Translations under genes and position numbers: made by a program
Assembly (NCBI GenBank): GCA_002383615.1
Contig: DFYN01000098.1
Coordinates: forward strand, 1,107-9,639
Direction of reading: 5' to 3'
Length of the DNA: 8,533 bases
DNA from: Anaerolineaceae bacterium UBA4081
Lineage (GTDB): Bacteria > Chloroflexota > Anaerolineae > Anaerolineales > Anaerolineaceae
Shown here: positions 1 through 6,811 of the stretch, piece after piece
Layout of the letters: each line of letters begins with the position of its first letter
Position numbering within the stretch: position 1 is the stretch's first letter
The notes under the pieces: model-generated
Database searches by the model: none
Told to the model about the DNA's origin: nothing
The model's input: the letters and a program-made list of their open reading frames with translations, nothing else

Positions 1-974
1 CGGCTGAGGGCTACGACCGCGGCGTCATCAATTGCCATGACCATATCCATATTGCGCACATTATGGATCCAGGGCACATGTTTGTCGCCAATGCCTTCGA
101 TGCGGTGGGCGCCAAAACCGTTTTGAAGCAGGGTGGGGCATTGCAGGGCTTCACTGCCGATAATTTTGCTATAAGGGTAGAGTTGTTTCAAATAATCCCC
201 GCTTGCAATTGTTCCGGCGGAACCCGTCGTGTAGGCTGCGCCACGAAAGGAATCACCTGGACGAAGAACGGCTGATAGGACTTCTGCCATTGCGTGCCCG
301 GTCACTTCATAGTGCCAGAGGTAATTGCCAAATTCCTCAAACTGGTTAAATATCATCAAGTCCTGACCTGAGTTGCGCAATTCCCAACACTTGTCAAAGA
401 TTTCTTTAACATTGGATTCTGAGCCAGGCGTGGCAATGACTTCACTCGCAATCTTCTCCAGCCATTCAAAGCGTTCGCGGCTCATTTCTGCTGGCAAGAT
501 GGCGATGGATTCACAGGCAAGCAAGGCTGAGTCATACGCACCGCCCCGGCAGTAATTGCCAGTCGATGGCCAGACTGCTTTCTGAGTGGTGGGGTCAAAT
601 TGCCCGGTCACCAAGCGGGGTGCCAGACAGCCAAAGGCTGCGCCGACTTTATGCGCTCCAGTGGGGAACCATTTACCGACAATGACCACAATTCGAGCCT
701 TAGTGCCGGTCAGGCTGGAGGGTAATTCCAGGTAGTTAACCCCACCAAATCCACCCCCCGTTGCAACAGGTTGATTCTTCCATGTGATGCGAAATAAGTT
801 GCGTGGGTTCACGTCCCATAAGCCAATGCTTCCTAACTCTTGTTGGATAGGAGCAGGGATCAGCGTAGGGTCCTTCATCTGGGCGATGGTAGGGATGATG
901 ATATTGCGTTCACGCGCCCGGGTAATTGTGCGCTCCAGACGATCGGGGTGGATAGATAAATCAATTTTTGCCAT
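1..974 (-). CDS. PLP-dependent cysteine-synthase-like enzyme (fold type II), 3' end beyond window
   Basis: The reading frame opens with ATG at 974 after AAGGAG with a 9-base spacer and stays open to the window edge: 324 codons, no stop, so the C-terminus is missing. Seen: a TGAHKVGAA segment whose Lys109 is the probable PLP Schiff-base lysine; STGN at 137-140 (the asparagine loop, 28 residues later, as in CysK-type enzymes); and a glycine-rich phosphate loop TTGSAGT at 249-255. These three landmarks in this order define the cysteine synthase/threonine synthase beta family. The lysine lies about 65 residues further from the N-terminus than in CysK, so there is an N-terminal extension, and STGNYCRGGA replaces the usual SGNTG. 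True O-acetylserine sulfhydrylase activity is therefore doubtful; a lyase or thiolase on an unknown amino acid is as likely. It is the last visible gene of the run, 18 bases after the glycosyltransferase stop. Family call firm, substrate unknown. Confidence 0.85.
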   Translation of the reverse strand, partial: MAKIDLSIHPDRLERTITRARERNIIIPTIAQMKDPTLIPAPIQQELGSIGLWDVNPRNLFRITWKNQPVATGGGFGGVNYLELPSSLTGTKARIVVIVGKWFPTGAHKVGAAFGCLAPRLVTGQFDPTTQKAVWPSTGNYCRGGAYDSALLACESIAILPAEMSRERFEWLEKIASEVIATPGSESNVKEIFDKCWELRNSGQDLMIFNQFEEFGNYLWHYEVTGHAMAEVLSAVLRPGDSFRGAAYTTGSAGTIASGDYLKQLYPYSKIIGSEALQCPTLLQNGFGAHRIEGIGDKHVPWIHNVRNMDMVMAIDDAAVVALS

Positions 975-992
975 GATCAGGAACTCCTTAAA

Positions 993-1928
993 TTATTCTT
1001 TGTCATCCGGCGCCTGGCTGACGATATACAGCGGGCGTCCTTTGACTTCATCATAAATGCGACCAATATACTCACCAACGATGCCCAGGGATAACAACTG
1101 CACTCCCCCCAGGAAAAGGACGGCAATCAGGGTTGATGCTTGACCAAAAAATGCCTGAGAACCATTAGCTCGCATGATGATGACCACCGGAATTGCCAGA
1201 ATAGCCACACCGGCGGAAATAAATCCAAAAAAGGTGGCAATCTGTAAAGGGACATAAGAAAAACTGGTGATGGCATTAAGCGCCAGCAGCAGCATTTTCT
1301 TGAACGGATATTTTGTCTCACCTGCCATTCGGGCGGCGCGCTTGTAGGGCACGCCAATCTGCCTAAAACCGACCCAGGCGCCCATACCCCTCAGGAAGCG
1401 GTGCCGTTCCCGCATGGTGTTCATGACGTTGACCACCTTGCGGTCAATCAAGCGGAAATCACCGGTGTCTAGTGGAATTTTCACGTCTGTGATACGGTAT
1501 ATCAGGCGGTAGAATATTGAGGCGGTAGTCACTTTAAACCAGGATTCGCCCTCACGTTCGGAGCGGACTGCGTAAACCACTTCAAACCCTTCATGCCACT
1601 TGGCAATCAAGTCCAGGATGACTTCCGGAGGGTCTTGCAGGTCTGCGTCAATGATAACGACTGCATCACCGCGAGAATAATCCAAGCCTGCTGTGACAGC
1701 GATTTGATGCCCAAAATTACGCGCAAAAATAACTGGACGAACCCTGGGGTCCGTTTCACCCAACTTGCGAATAATCTCAGTAGAGCCATCATGGGAGCCG
1801 TCATCCACAATAATCAGCTCCCAGGGTTCACCTGTGGTATCCATGACTTCTTTGACACGCGCATAAAGCGCATCCAGGCAGTCTTTCTCGTTATACACAG
1901 GTGCAATGATTGAATAAGTTGGTTTCAT
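993..1928 (-). CDS. GT2 family membrane glycosyltransferase, GtrB/DPMS-like
   Basis: A 311-residue protein. The N-terminal cytoplasmic GT-A domain (about 5-200) shows YSIIAPVYNE, VDDGS at 41-45 for the nucleotide, and the DADLQDPPE block at 94-102 with the metal-binding DxD that is typical of dolichol-/polyprenyl-phosphate sugar transferases. RFLRGMGAWVGF near 177-188 and the ARMAGETKYPF segment near 199-209 are also characteristic. Two hydrophobic helices follow, about 229-251 and 265-285, as in GtrB and the bactoprenol glucosyl- or arabinosyl-transferases. Expected role: moving a sugar from a nucleotide donor to undecaprenyl phosphate at the inner face of the membrane, for envelope glycan or lipid modification. 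Start: a GTG at 1937 is in frame but only 3 bases from AGGAG (1941-1945), whereas ATG 1928 gives the family-like MKPTYSII start at a 12-base spacing, so ATG is preferred; three more residues are possible. It sits 21 bases after the threonine-synthase-like gene. Its sugar and acceptor cannot be told. Confidence 0.9.
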   Translation of the reverse strand: MKPTYSIIAPVYNEKDCLDALYARVKEVMDTTGEPWELIIVDDGSHDGSTEIIRKLGETDPRVRPVIFARNFGHQIAVTAGLDYSRGDAVVIIDADLQDPPEVILDLIAKWHEGFEVVYAVRSEREGESWFKVTTASIFYRLIYRITDVKIPLDTGDFRLIDRKVVNVMNTMRERHRFLRGMGAWVGFRQIGVPYKRAARMAGETKYPFKKMLLLALNAITSFSYVPLQIATFFGFISAGVAILAIPVVIIMRANGSQAFFGQASTLIAVLFLGGVQLLSLGIVGEYIGRIYDEVKGRPLYIVSQAPDDKE

Positions 1929-1949
1929 ATTGTGCACTCACTCCTGTCT

Positions 1950-3200
1950 TTATCGCTTGATGGATAAATAGCTTTTTAGGGCAGCCATGGTGGGGTCAAT
2001 GATCGGTGCGGGCTCAACAGCCTGCATGGCTGCGTGGACATCCTTCAAGCCGTTGCCAGTGTTTAATACCAATACAGGGTCTTCCTCAGTAATAATACCT
2101 GTATGGAGAGCTTTACGAAGACCAGCCCAGGCAGCAGCTCCTGCAGGTTCGGCAAAGATACCAGCAGAGCCCAGGTCAGCAATGCCTGCCAGGATTTCAG
2201 CGTCACTGACAACAATATAAGCGCCACCTGTTTCTTGCACTGCGCGAATGGCGCGGATACCGTCCCTGGGCAGGTCGACGGATATTGAATCCGCCAGCGT
2301 GTCTGCCTTTACGGGAATAATGCGCTCTTTCCCGGTTCGCCAGGCATTTGCAACTGCCGCAGAGCCTTGTGCCTGTACGCCAAAAATGCGCGGCATTGCT
2401 TCCAGCCAACCCAGCGCAGCCAAATCTCGAAAACCTTTGTGAATACCAGAAATAATATTGCCGTCTCCGACCGAGACAATTATGCTCAAAGGACGGTTTA
2501 AGGGTTTGGTGTGCAACAAGGTTTCCCAAATTTCAAAGGCTGCCGTTTTCTTACCCTCAGCAGTGAAGGGGTTGAAGCCTGTATTCCGGCAATACCAACC
2601 AAATTCCCTGGAAGCTTCCACGGTCAGGTCAAAAGCGTCATCATAACTGCCGTCAACCAGGATGACTTGGGCGCCAAAGATGAGGAGTTGAGCAATTTTT
2701 GCCGGTGGTGCAGTTCGGGGTGCAAATATGATGGCTTTTTTACCTACCGCAGCCGCCATACCTGCCAGGGCAGCGCCTGCATTTCCGGTGGAGGCGGTTA
2801 CCACAACTTCTGCATTCAATTCCAGTGCACGTGTTACGACCACTGCGCTGGCGCGGTCTTTGAAGGATGCGGTCGGATTCCTGCCGTCATCTTTCACCCA
2901 CAATTGACGCAGACCCGTCAGGTCCATCAGGTGGGGAGGTGCAAAGAGGGGTGTCCAGCCTGCGTTATGTAAGGGCGTGCCTGAACCAGCCGGGGCACCA
3001 ACCGGCAGGAGAGGCAAATAACGCCACAAGGAAGCATCTGTACGTGAGAAGATATCGTCTGGGCTAAATTTCTGGCGCAGGGTCTCAATATCCAGCACAA
3101 CATCCAGGTTGCCCTGGCAGTGTGGACAGGTATAAACTGCATCGGCGGGGCTGAATTCCCCGCCGCACAGTGAGCAGCGATAGCCTAAAAAATGAGCCAT
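1950..3200 (-). CDS. Threonine-synthase-like PLP enzyme with N-terminal zinc ribbon
   Basis: 416 residues. Cys9/Cys12 and Cys25/Cys28 (CSLC, CPHC) make a rubredoxin-like zinc ribbon. The PLP domain has NPTASFKDR with Lys114 as the Schiff-base lysine, STGNAG at 137-142, VSVGDGNIISG around 242-252 as the phosphate-binding loop, IFAEPAG at 348-354 and NTGNGLKD at 380-387. The fold and order match threonine synthase (O-phosphohomoserine to threonine plus phosphate). However, the phosphate loop is one residue shorter than the GNAGN form I recall for Thermus threonine synthase, EPAS is EPAG and TGHGLKD is TGNGLKD, so a related beta-elimination or replacement reaction on another amino acid is possible. 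ATG 3200 has only a weak Shine-Dalgarno and lies 9 bases after the stop of the upstream permease, which suggests translational coupling to the importer. No homoserine kinase or dehydrogenase is present. An automatic annotation would read thrC; I withhold the symbol because the reaction is unproven. Confidence 0.88.
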   Translation of the reverse strand: MAHFLGYRCSLCGGEFSPADAVYTCPHCQGNLDVVLDIETLRQKFSPDDIFSRTDASLWRYLPLLPVGAPAGSGTPLHNAGWTPLFAPPHLMDLTGLRQLWVKDDGRNPTASFKDRASAVVVTRALELNAEVVVTASTGNAGAALAGMAAAVGKKAIIFAPRTAPPAKIAQLLIFGAQVILVDGSYDDAFDLTVEASREFGWYCRNTGFNPFTAEGKKTAAFEIWETLLHTKPLNRPLSIIVSVGDGNIISGIHKGFRDLAALGWLEAMPRIFGVQAQGSAAVANAWRTGKERIIPVKADTLADSISVDLPRDGIRAIRAVQETGGAYIVVSDAEILAGIADLGSAGIFAEPAGAAAWAGLRKALHTGIITEEDPVLVLNTGNGLKDVHAAMQAVEPAPIIDPTMAALKSYLSIKR

Positions 3201-3209
3201 TTTACCGTG

Positions 3210-4205
3210 TTACTCGTTTTCAAATGGTACACCTAGCGAGGCAGGCGGAGAAGTACGCATAGCCCTTAGGACTTTCGCAACCACCCTGCGCAAAGGTGCT
3301 GGCATACCCGCCAACCACCGCTCCACCCATTCGGCGTTGCCGATATTGACGAGAAGGAGGGTCAAGATCATGAGAGGGAATGGTGCAACTTGAAGCACCT
3401 GGGAGGGTATATTCGGCAGGCTGGGCTGCAAGACCAACCCCAGCCATTGGAGCAGGGCAAACAAGTACGCACCTAAGGCAACCCGGACTGGGTTCCAACC
3501 GCCAAAAATTGTGATCGCCAGGGCAATCCATCCAATGCCATCCAAACCGCTGATAGTACCTTTCCAACCGGCTTTGACACTCAGGGAAAACATAGGTCCT
3601 GCCAGACCAACCAATGCGCCACCCAGCATTGTATAGAGATAGCGTAATTTGTTGACATTAGCGCCGCGTACAAACGCTGCTGCTGGTCGTTCGCCGATGC
3701 CCTGCAAGAGCAGACCTTGCCGTGTGGAGAATATCCACCATTGGGAAACTACAATCAGGATGAAACTGGTGTAAACGATGATATCCTGCTTGAAGAACAG
3801 CGTTCCTAAAATGGGGATATCCTGTAAGAGCGGAATATTCAATGGCGGTATGCGCGGTCCAGCCTGACCCATGAAGGAATTACCCAGAAAATAGGCTAAA
3901 TCGCGGGTCATCAATGTCAGCACAAATCCAACTGCCACCTGGGATTGCTTGAGGGTGATGCTGGAAAAAGCGACGAGCAGGGCTACCAACGCGCCAATAA
4001 TTGCGCCGACTAAGAAACCCAAGATGAGGTTGTTGGTCACTAAAGATGTAGCAAAGCCTGCCATCGCAGATAAAAGGATGGTTCCGTTCACGGACAAATT
4101 GATGATGCCAGCCCGTTCTGTGAACGTTTCGCCGATAGCCGCAAAGACCACTGGAGCCGCTGCTGCCAGTACACCTGCCAAACCAACCAGAATGTTATTA
4201 TCCAT
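3210..4205 (-). CDS. BMP-family ABC importer, permease 2 (NupQ/YufQ-like)
   Basis: 331 residues, very hydrophobic, with about 8-10 membrane helices (for example 8-26, 60-82, 142-158, 190-208, 224-237, 241-260, 274-288) and a basic cytoplasmic tail. The N-terminal GETFTERAGIINLSVNG (25-41) is the signature block of this permease family (BPD_transp_2). GERPAAAFVRGANVNKLRY (171-189) is the cytoplasmic coupling segment that should touch the ATPase. In the related permeases the first block usually reads NLGIEG; here it is NLSVNG, losing the acidic residue. ATG 4205 is chosen because AGGAG lies 7 bases upstream and the start falls 10 bases after the stop of the other permease; the frame stays open 89 codons further upstream, but that part only overlaps permease 1 and has no family character. 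Partner: permease 1, together forming the heterodimeric channel. Confidence 0.92.
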   Translation of the reverse strand: MDNNILVGLAGVLAAAAPVVFAAIGETFTERAGIINLSVNGTILLSAMAGFATSLVTNNLILGFLVGAIIGALVALLVAFSSITLKQSQVAVGFVLTLMTRDLAYFLGNSFMGQAGPRIPPLNIPLLQDIPILGTLFFKQDIIVYTSFILIVVSQWWIFSTRQGLLLQGIGERPAAAFVRGANVNKLRYLYTMLGGALVGLAGPMFSLSVKAGWKGTISGLDGIGWIALAITIFGGWNPVRVALGAYLFALLQWLGLVLQPSLPNIPSQVLQVAPFPLMILTLLLVNIGNAEWVERWLAGMPAPLRRVVAKVLRAMRTSPPASLGVPFENE

Positions 4206-4215
4206 GCAGCTTCTC

Positions 4216-5259
4216 CTACTTCTTGTGCAATACACGACGGCGGACGCCGTCCATGAGTAAGACAAACAAGACCAACGCACCCTGCAATACTCCCGAGAGG
4301 GTTGAATCCAGTTTGAGGTCAATAGGCAATTGAATAGAACCAATATTGAGGGCAGCAAACAAAAAGGCGACAAAAGGCGCTCCGATTGCCTGATAATTGA
4401 CCAACATCGCCACCAACATGCCCAGGAACCCATAACCAGATGAGATGGAAGGAATGAGGCGGTGATAAACACCTGTCACCTGTACCGCACCTGCCAAACC
4501 AGCGAATACACCACACAGGATGAATGCCAGCATCATATAACTTGAGGTTGGAATTCCCATCAAGAAAGCTGCACGTGGGTTTTTCCCAACCGCTTTTAGA
4601 CGCAAGCCAAAGTATGTGCCCTGCAAAATGAAATATACAACCACAATACCCAGGATACCCAATCCCAGAGACCACAGGCTGAGGCGCGAGCCGCCCACCA
4701 TTGGCAGCCAAAGGGAAGTGTCAAATGGAACAGTGCCGCTCATTGAACCCACCCCGGGACGTTTCCAGGGACCAAATATCAGCCAAATGGTCAAAGCGGT
4801 AGAGACAAAATTAAGTCCCAAACCACCGAAAATTTCATTAACACCGCCGAAAACCCGCAAGGCGCCCGCCAGGGCTGCCCACAGAGCGCCACCTAACATA
4901 CCCGCCAGGAATCCAACCAAGATAATCAAGACCGGCGGTATGCTGCTATCCTGCAACAAGCGCATTGCCCAGACGGTAAAGATTGCGCCGAGGGCAATTT
5001 GACCTTCAATACCAATGTTCCATAAACCGGTCGAATAGGTGATGAGCAGACCGGCAGATACCAATACGAGCGGTACCCAGACAACCAGGACATCCGAAAT
5101 GTGCCCCATGTCGCTGAAAGCGCCATATATAATCCGCTCATAGGCTTGAAAGGGTTTTGCGCCCACCAGTAAGAGGATGATGGAGGTGAACAACAGTGCC
5201 AGAAGGACGGCACCTACTTGAAATAAAAGACCAAGCCAGCGGGAAGAAGTTTTCGGCAT
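4216..5259 (-). CDS. BMP-family ABC importer, permease 1 (NupP/YufP-like)
   Basis: 347 residues, usual length for the family. It is mostly membrane helices (about 10-32, 58-76, 108-132, 148-162, 194-212, 240-262, 276-308, 322-338). NIGIEGQI at 81-88 is the diagnostic motif of nucleoside-type BMP permeases, and VGKNPRAAFLMG (224-235) is the cytoplasmic loop that couples to the ATPase. ATG 5259 has GGAG 7 bases upstream and follows the ATPase stop by 13 bases. An ATG at 5264 is out of frame and not used. The protein ends in a basic RRRVLHKK tail, consistent with a cytoplasmic C-terminus. With permease 2 it should form the pore for the ligand delivered by the lipoprotein at 6812-8029. Confidence 0.93.
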   Translation of the reverse strand: MPKTSSRWLGLLFQVGAVLLALLFTSIILLLVGAKPFQAYERIIYGAFSDMGHISDVLVVWVPLVLVSAGLLITYSTGLWNIGIEGQIALGAIFTVWAMRLLQDSSIPPVLIILVGFLAGMLGGALWAALAGALRVFGGVNEIFGGLGLNFVSTALTIWLIFGPWKRPGVGSMSGTVPFDTSLWLPMVGGSRLSLWSLGLGILGIVVVYFILQGTYFGLRLKAVGKNPRAAFLMGIPTSSYMMLAFILCGVFAGLAGAVQVTGVYHRLIPSISSGYGFLGMLVAMLVNYQAIGAPFVAFLFAALNIGSIQLPIDLKLDSTLSGVLQGALVLFVLLMDGVRRRVLHKK

Positions 5260-5272
5260 CCCATTGCTCCAA

Positions 5273-6742
5273 TTAAGATTTCATTCCGAGACCGCCAATC
5301 AGCTGTCCGAGCTGATCAACTGTGGTCGTGCCTGCATCCAGCGGTTCGCTCACCTTACCGCCAAAGAAAACAAGGATACGGTCGCTGTAGTGAAGCAGTT
5401 CTTCCAGGTCGGAAGAGATAAATACAATAGTCGCTCCCAACTGGCAGCGGGCTTTGAGCTTACTCCAAATCCAAATGGAGGATTCAATGTCCAGACCACG
5501 GGTGGGGTGTTCAATCAGCAGGACGTCCACGTCCTGCCGTTGCAGTGCAAGAAGGGCGCGTTGTTGGTTACCGCCAGAAAGGGCTTCCACATGGGTTTCG
5601 GGTTTACCGCGGATGAAGAATTGGTCGATGTTTTCTTCAGTCTCCTTCACCGCTGCATCGCGATTGATGATGAATCCTTTTTGCTCACGCGCAAGGATAA
5701 AATGCTCCGTGAGCGATAGACCTGATATAAGACCTTCCTCCAAGCGGGATGCCGGAACATATGTGACACCTGCTTTTCGGAAGGAAGCGTAGGTCTTTCC
5801 AGTCAAGGTTTTGTCATGAACAATTACTTTTCCGCCAACCGGGCGGGTAAGACCTGCCAGGGTGCGCAGGAACATGCGCTGCCCTGAGCCTTCCATGCCT
5901 GCCAGCCCGATCACTTCACCACGGCATACTTCCAGATTGATATCACAGATGTGCAGCCGAGTATCTTCAACTTCAAGGTGTTCCACTTTTAACACTGGGT
6001 CACAGGTCGCACATGGTGCACGCTCATCCAGGGTGATGGCTTTGCCAAACATCATTTCAACCAGTTTTGTGGTCACATAGGGAGGTTTAGCCTCGCCGAC
6101 CATCCGACCGCGTTGAAACACGGCGATACGGTGACACAGGACTTCTACTTCTTCCAATTTATGGGAAACAAAAATGACGGTCATGCCGTCGGCGGCTAAT
6201 TTGCGCAGCGTATCGAACAATTTCAGCCGTTGGCTGGCGCTAATACCAGTCGTGGGCTCATCCAGAATGAGGACACGGGCACCCAACCAGAGCAATCGTA
6301 AGATTTCAAGTTGTTGGCGTTCACCCACAGTGAGAGTTTCAACATAAGCGTCCGGGTCAATTTGAAAGCCAAAGCGTTCCTGTAATTTTTTGAGTGCAGC
6401 AATCGCTTCTTTTTTGTTCGGAACCAATCCGCCCGGTGAGCCAACAACCAGGTTGTCGACCACCCGCATAGGCGGAAAGTCCAGTGGATCCTGATGCAGC
6501 ATGCCGATGCCGTGATGAATTGCCTGGTCCGGTGTGTGGATGACCACTTTCTTACCGTCTAGCTTGATCACCCCTGAATCCGCCTGGATGAATCCCGACA
6601 GGATTTTCATCAAGGTGCTTTTACCTGCCCCATTTTCACCGAGGATTCCTTGGATGGTGCCCGCAGGGATGGTCATGGTGATATGGTCGTTGGCGTGCAC
6701 GGAACCAAAGTGTTTATCGATTTGCTGTAGTTCAACTTTCAT
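5273..6742 (-). CDS. BMP-family ABC importer, ATP-binding protein with two NBDs (NupO/YufO/RbsA-like)
   Basis: 489 residues holding two fused nucleotide-binding domains, as in sugar and nucleoside importers of the RbsA/NupO type. Domain 1 is complete: Walker A GENGAGKS (35-42), Q-loop near Q84, signature-like LTVGERQQ (137-144), Walker B LILDEP (158-163) and switch His194 in VSHKLEEV. Domain 2 is degenerate: GMEGSGQR in place of Walker A (no lysine), a good LSGGNQQR signature, LLIEHPTRGLD in place of LLLDEP (Glu for Asp, His for the catalytic Glu) and ISSDLEEL lacking the switch His. So only the composite site using Walker A/B of domain 1 and the domain 2 signature should hydrolyse ATP. Start: ATG 6742 gives MKVELQQIDKHFG and has GGTG 6 bases upstream; an in-frame GTG at 6751 would add three residues. 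It lies 69 bases after the binding-protein gene, with a hairpin between them. Confidence 0.94.
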   Translation of the reverse strand: MKVELQQIDKHFGSVHANDHITMTIPAGTIQGILGENGAGKSTLMKILSGFIQADSGVIKLDGKKVVIHTPDQAIHHGIGMLHQDPLDFPPMRVVDNLVVGSPGGLVPNKKEAIAALKKLQERFGFQIDPDAYVETLTVGERQQLEILRLLWLGARVLILDEPTTGISASQRLKLFDTLRKLAADGMTVIFVSHKLEEVEVLCHRIAVFQRGRMVGEAKPPYVTTKLVEMMFGKAITLDERAPCATCDPVLKVEHLEVEDTRLHICDINLEVCRGEVIGLAGMEGSGQRMFLRTLAGLTRPVGGKVIVHDKTLTGKTYASFRKAGVTYVPASRLEEGLISGLSLTEHFILAREQKGFIINRDAAVKETEENIDQFFIRGKPETHVEALSGGNQQRALLALQRQDVDVLLIEHPTRGLDIESSIWIWSKLKARCQLGATIVFISSDLEELLHYSDRILVFFGGKVSEPLDAGTTTVDQLGQLIGGLGMKS

Positions 6743-6767
6743 AAATAACACCGCCAGGGAGATAAGG

Positions 6768-6797
6768 CAGGGGAAGGCGAGAGTTCGCCTTCCCCTG
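6768..6797 (-). promoter_or_regulatory. Perfect 13-bp intercistronic hairpin between binding-protein and ATPase genes
   Basis: Arms CAGGGGAAGGCGA and TCGCCTTCCCCTG pair without mismatch around a 4-base loop. On the transcript it starts 14 bases after the lipoprotein stop and ends 25 bases before the ATPase start. It is GC-rich and stable, but no U-run follows on either strand, so a classical intrinsic terminator is not supported. Known precedent: stem-loops after binding-protein genes protect that part of the message from 3' exonucleases, or cause partial termination, so the lipoprotein outnumbers the membrane parts. That role here is inference. Confidence 0.75.
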
Positions 6798-6811
6798 AGT
6801 TTAGGTGAAAC

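Noticed and set aside
1950..3200. Simple housekeeping thrC of a threonine operon
   Set aside because: No hom, thrB or aspartokinase is adjacent; the gene is coupled to an ABC importer and shows changes in key loops, so the symbol was left blank.
4206..4472. 89-codon upstream extension of the permease 2 frame
   Set aside because: It lies inside permease 1 in another frame, is unlike any permease N-terminus, and a good ribosome site precedes ATG 4205.
63..5792. Plus-strand open frames opposite the minus-strand genes (for example 2511-2972, 4616-5002, 5264-5719)
   Set aside because: They are antisense shadows of well-identified genes, with no family motifs and no convincing ribosome sites.
6768..6797. 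Hairpin read as an intrinsic terminator
   Set aside because: No U-run on either strand, and it sits inside an evident importer operon.
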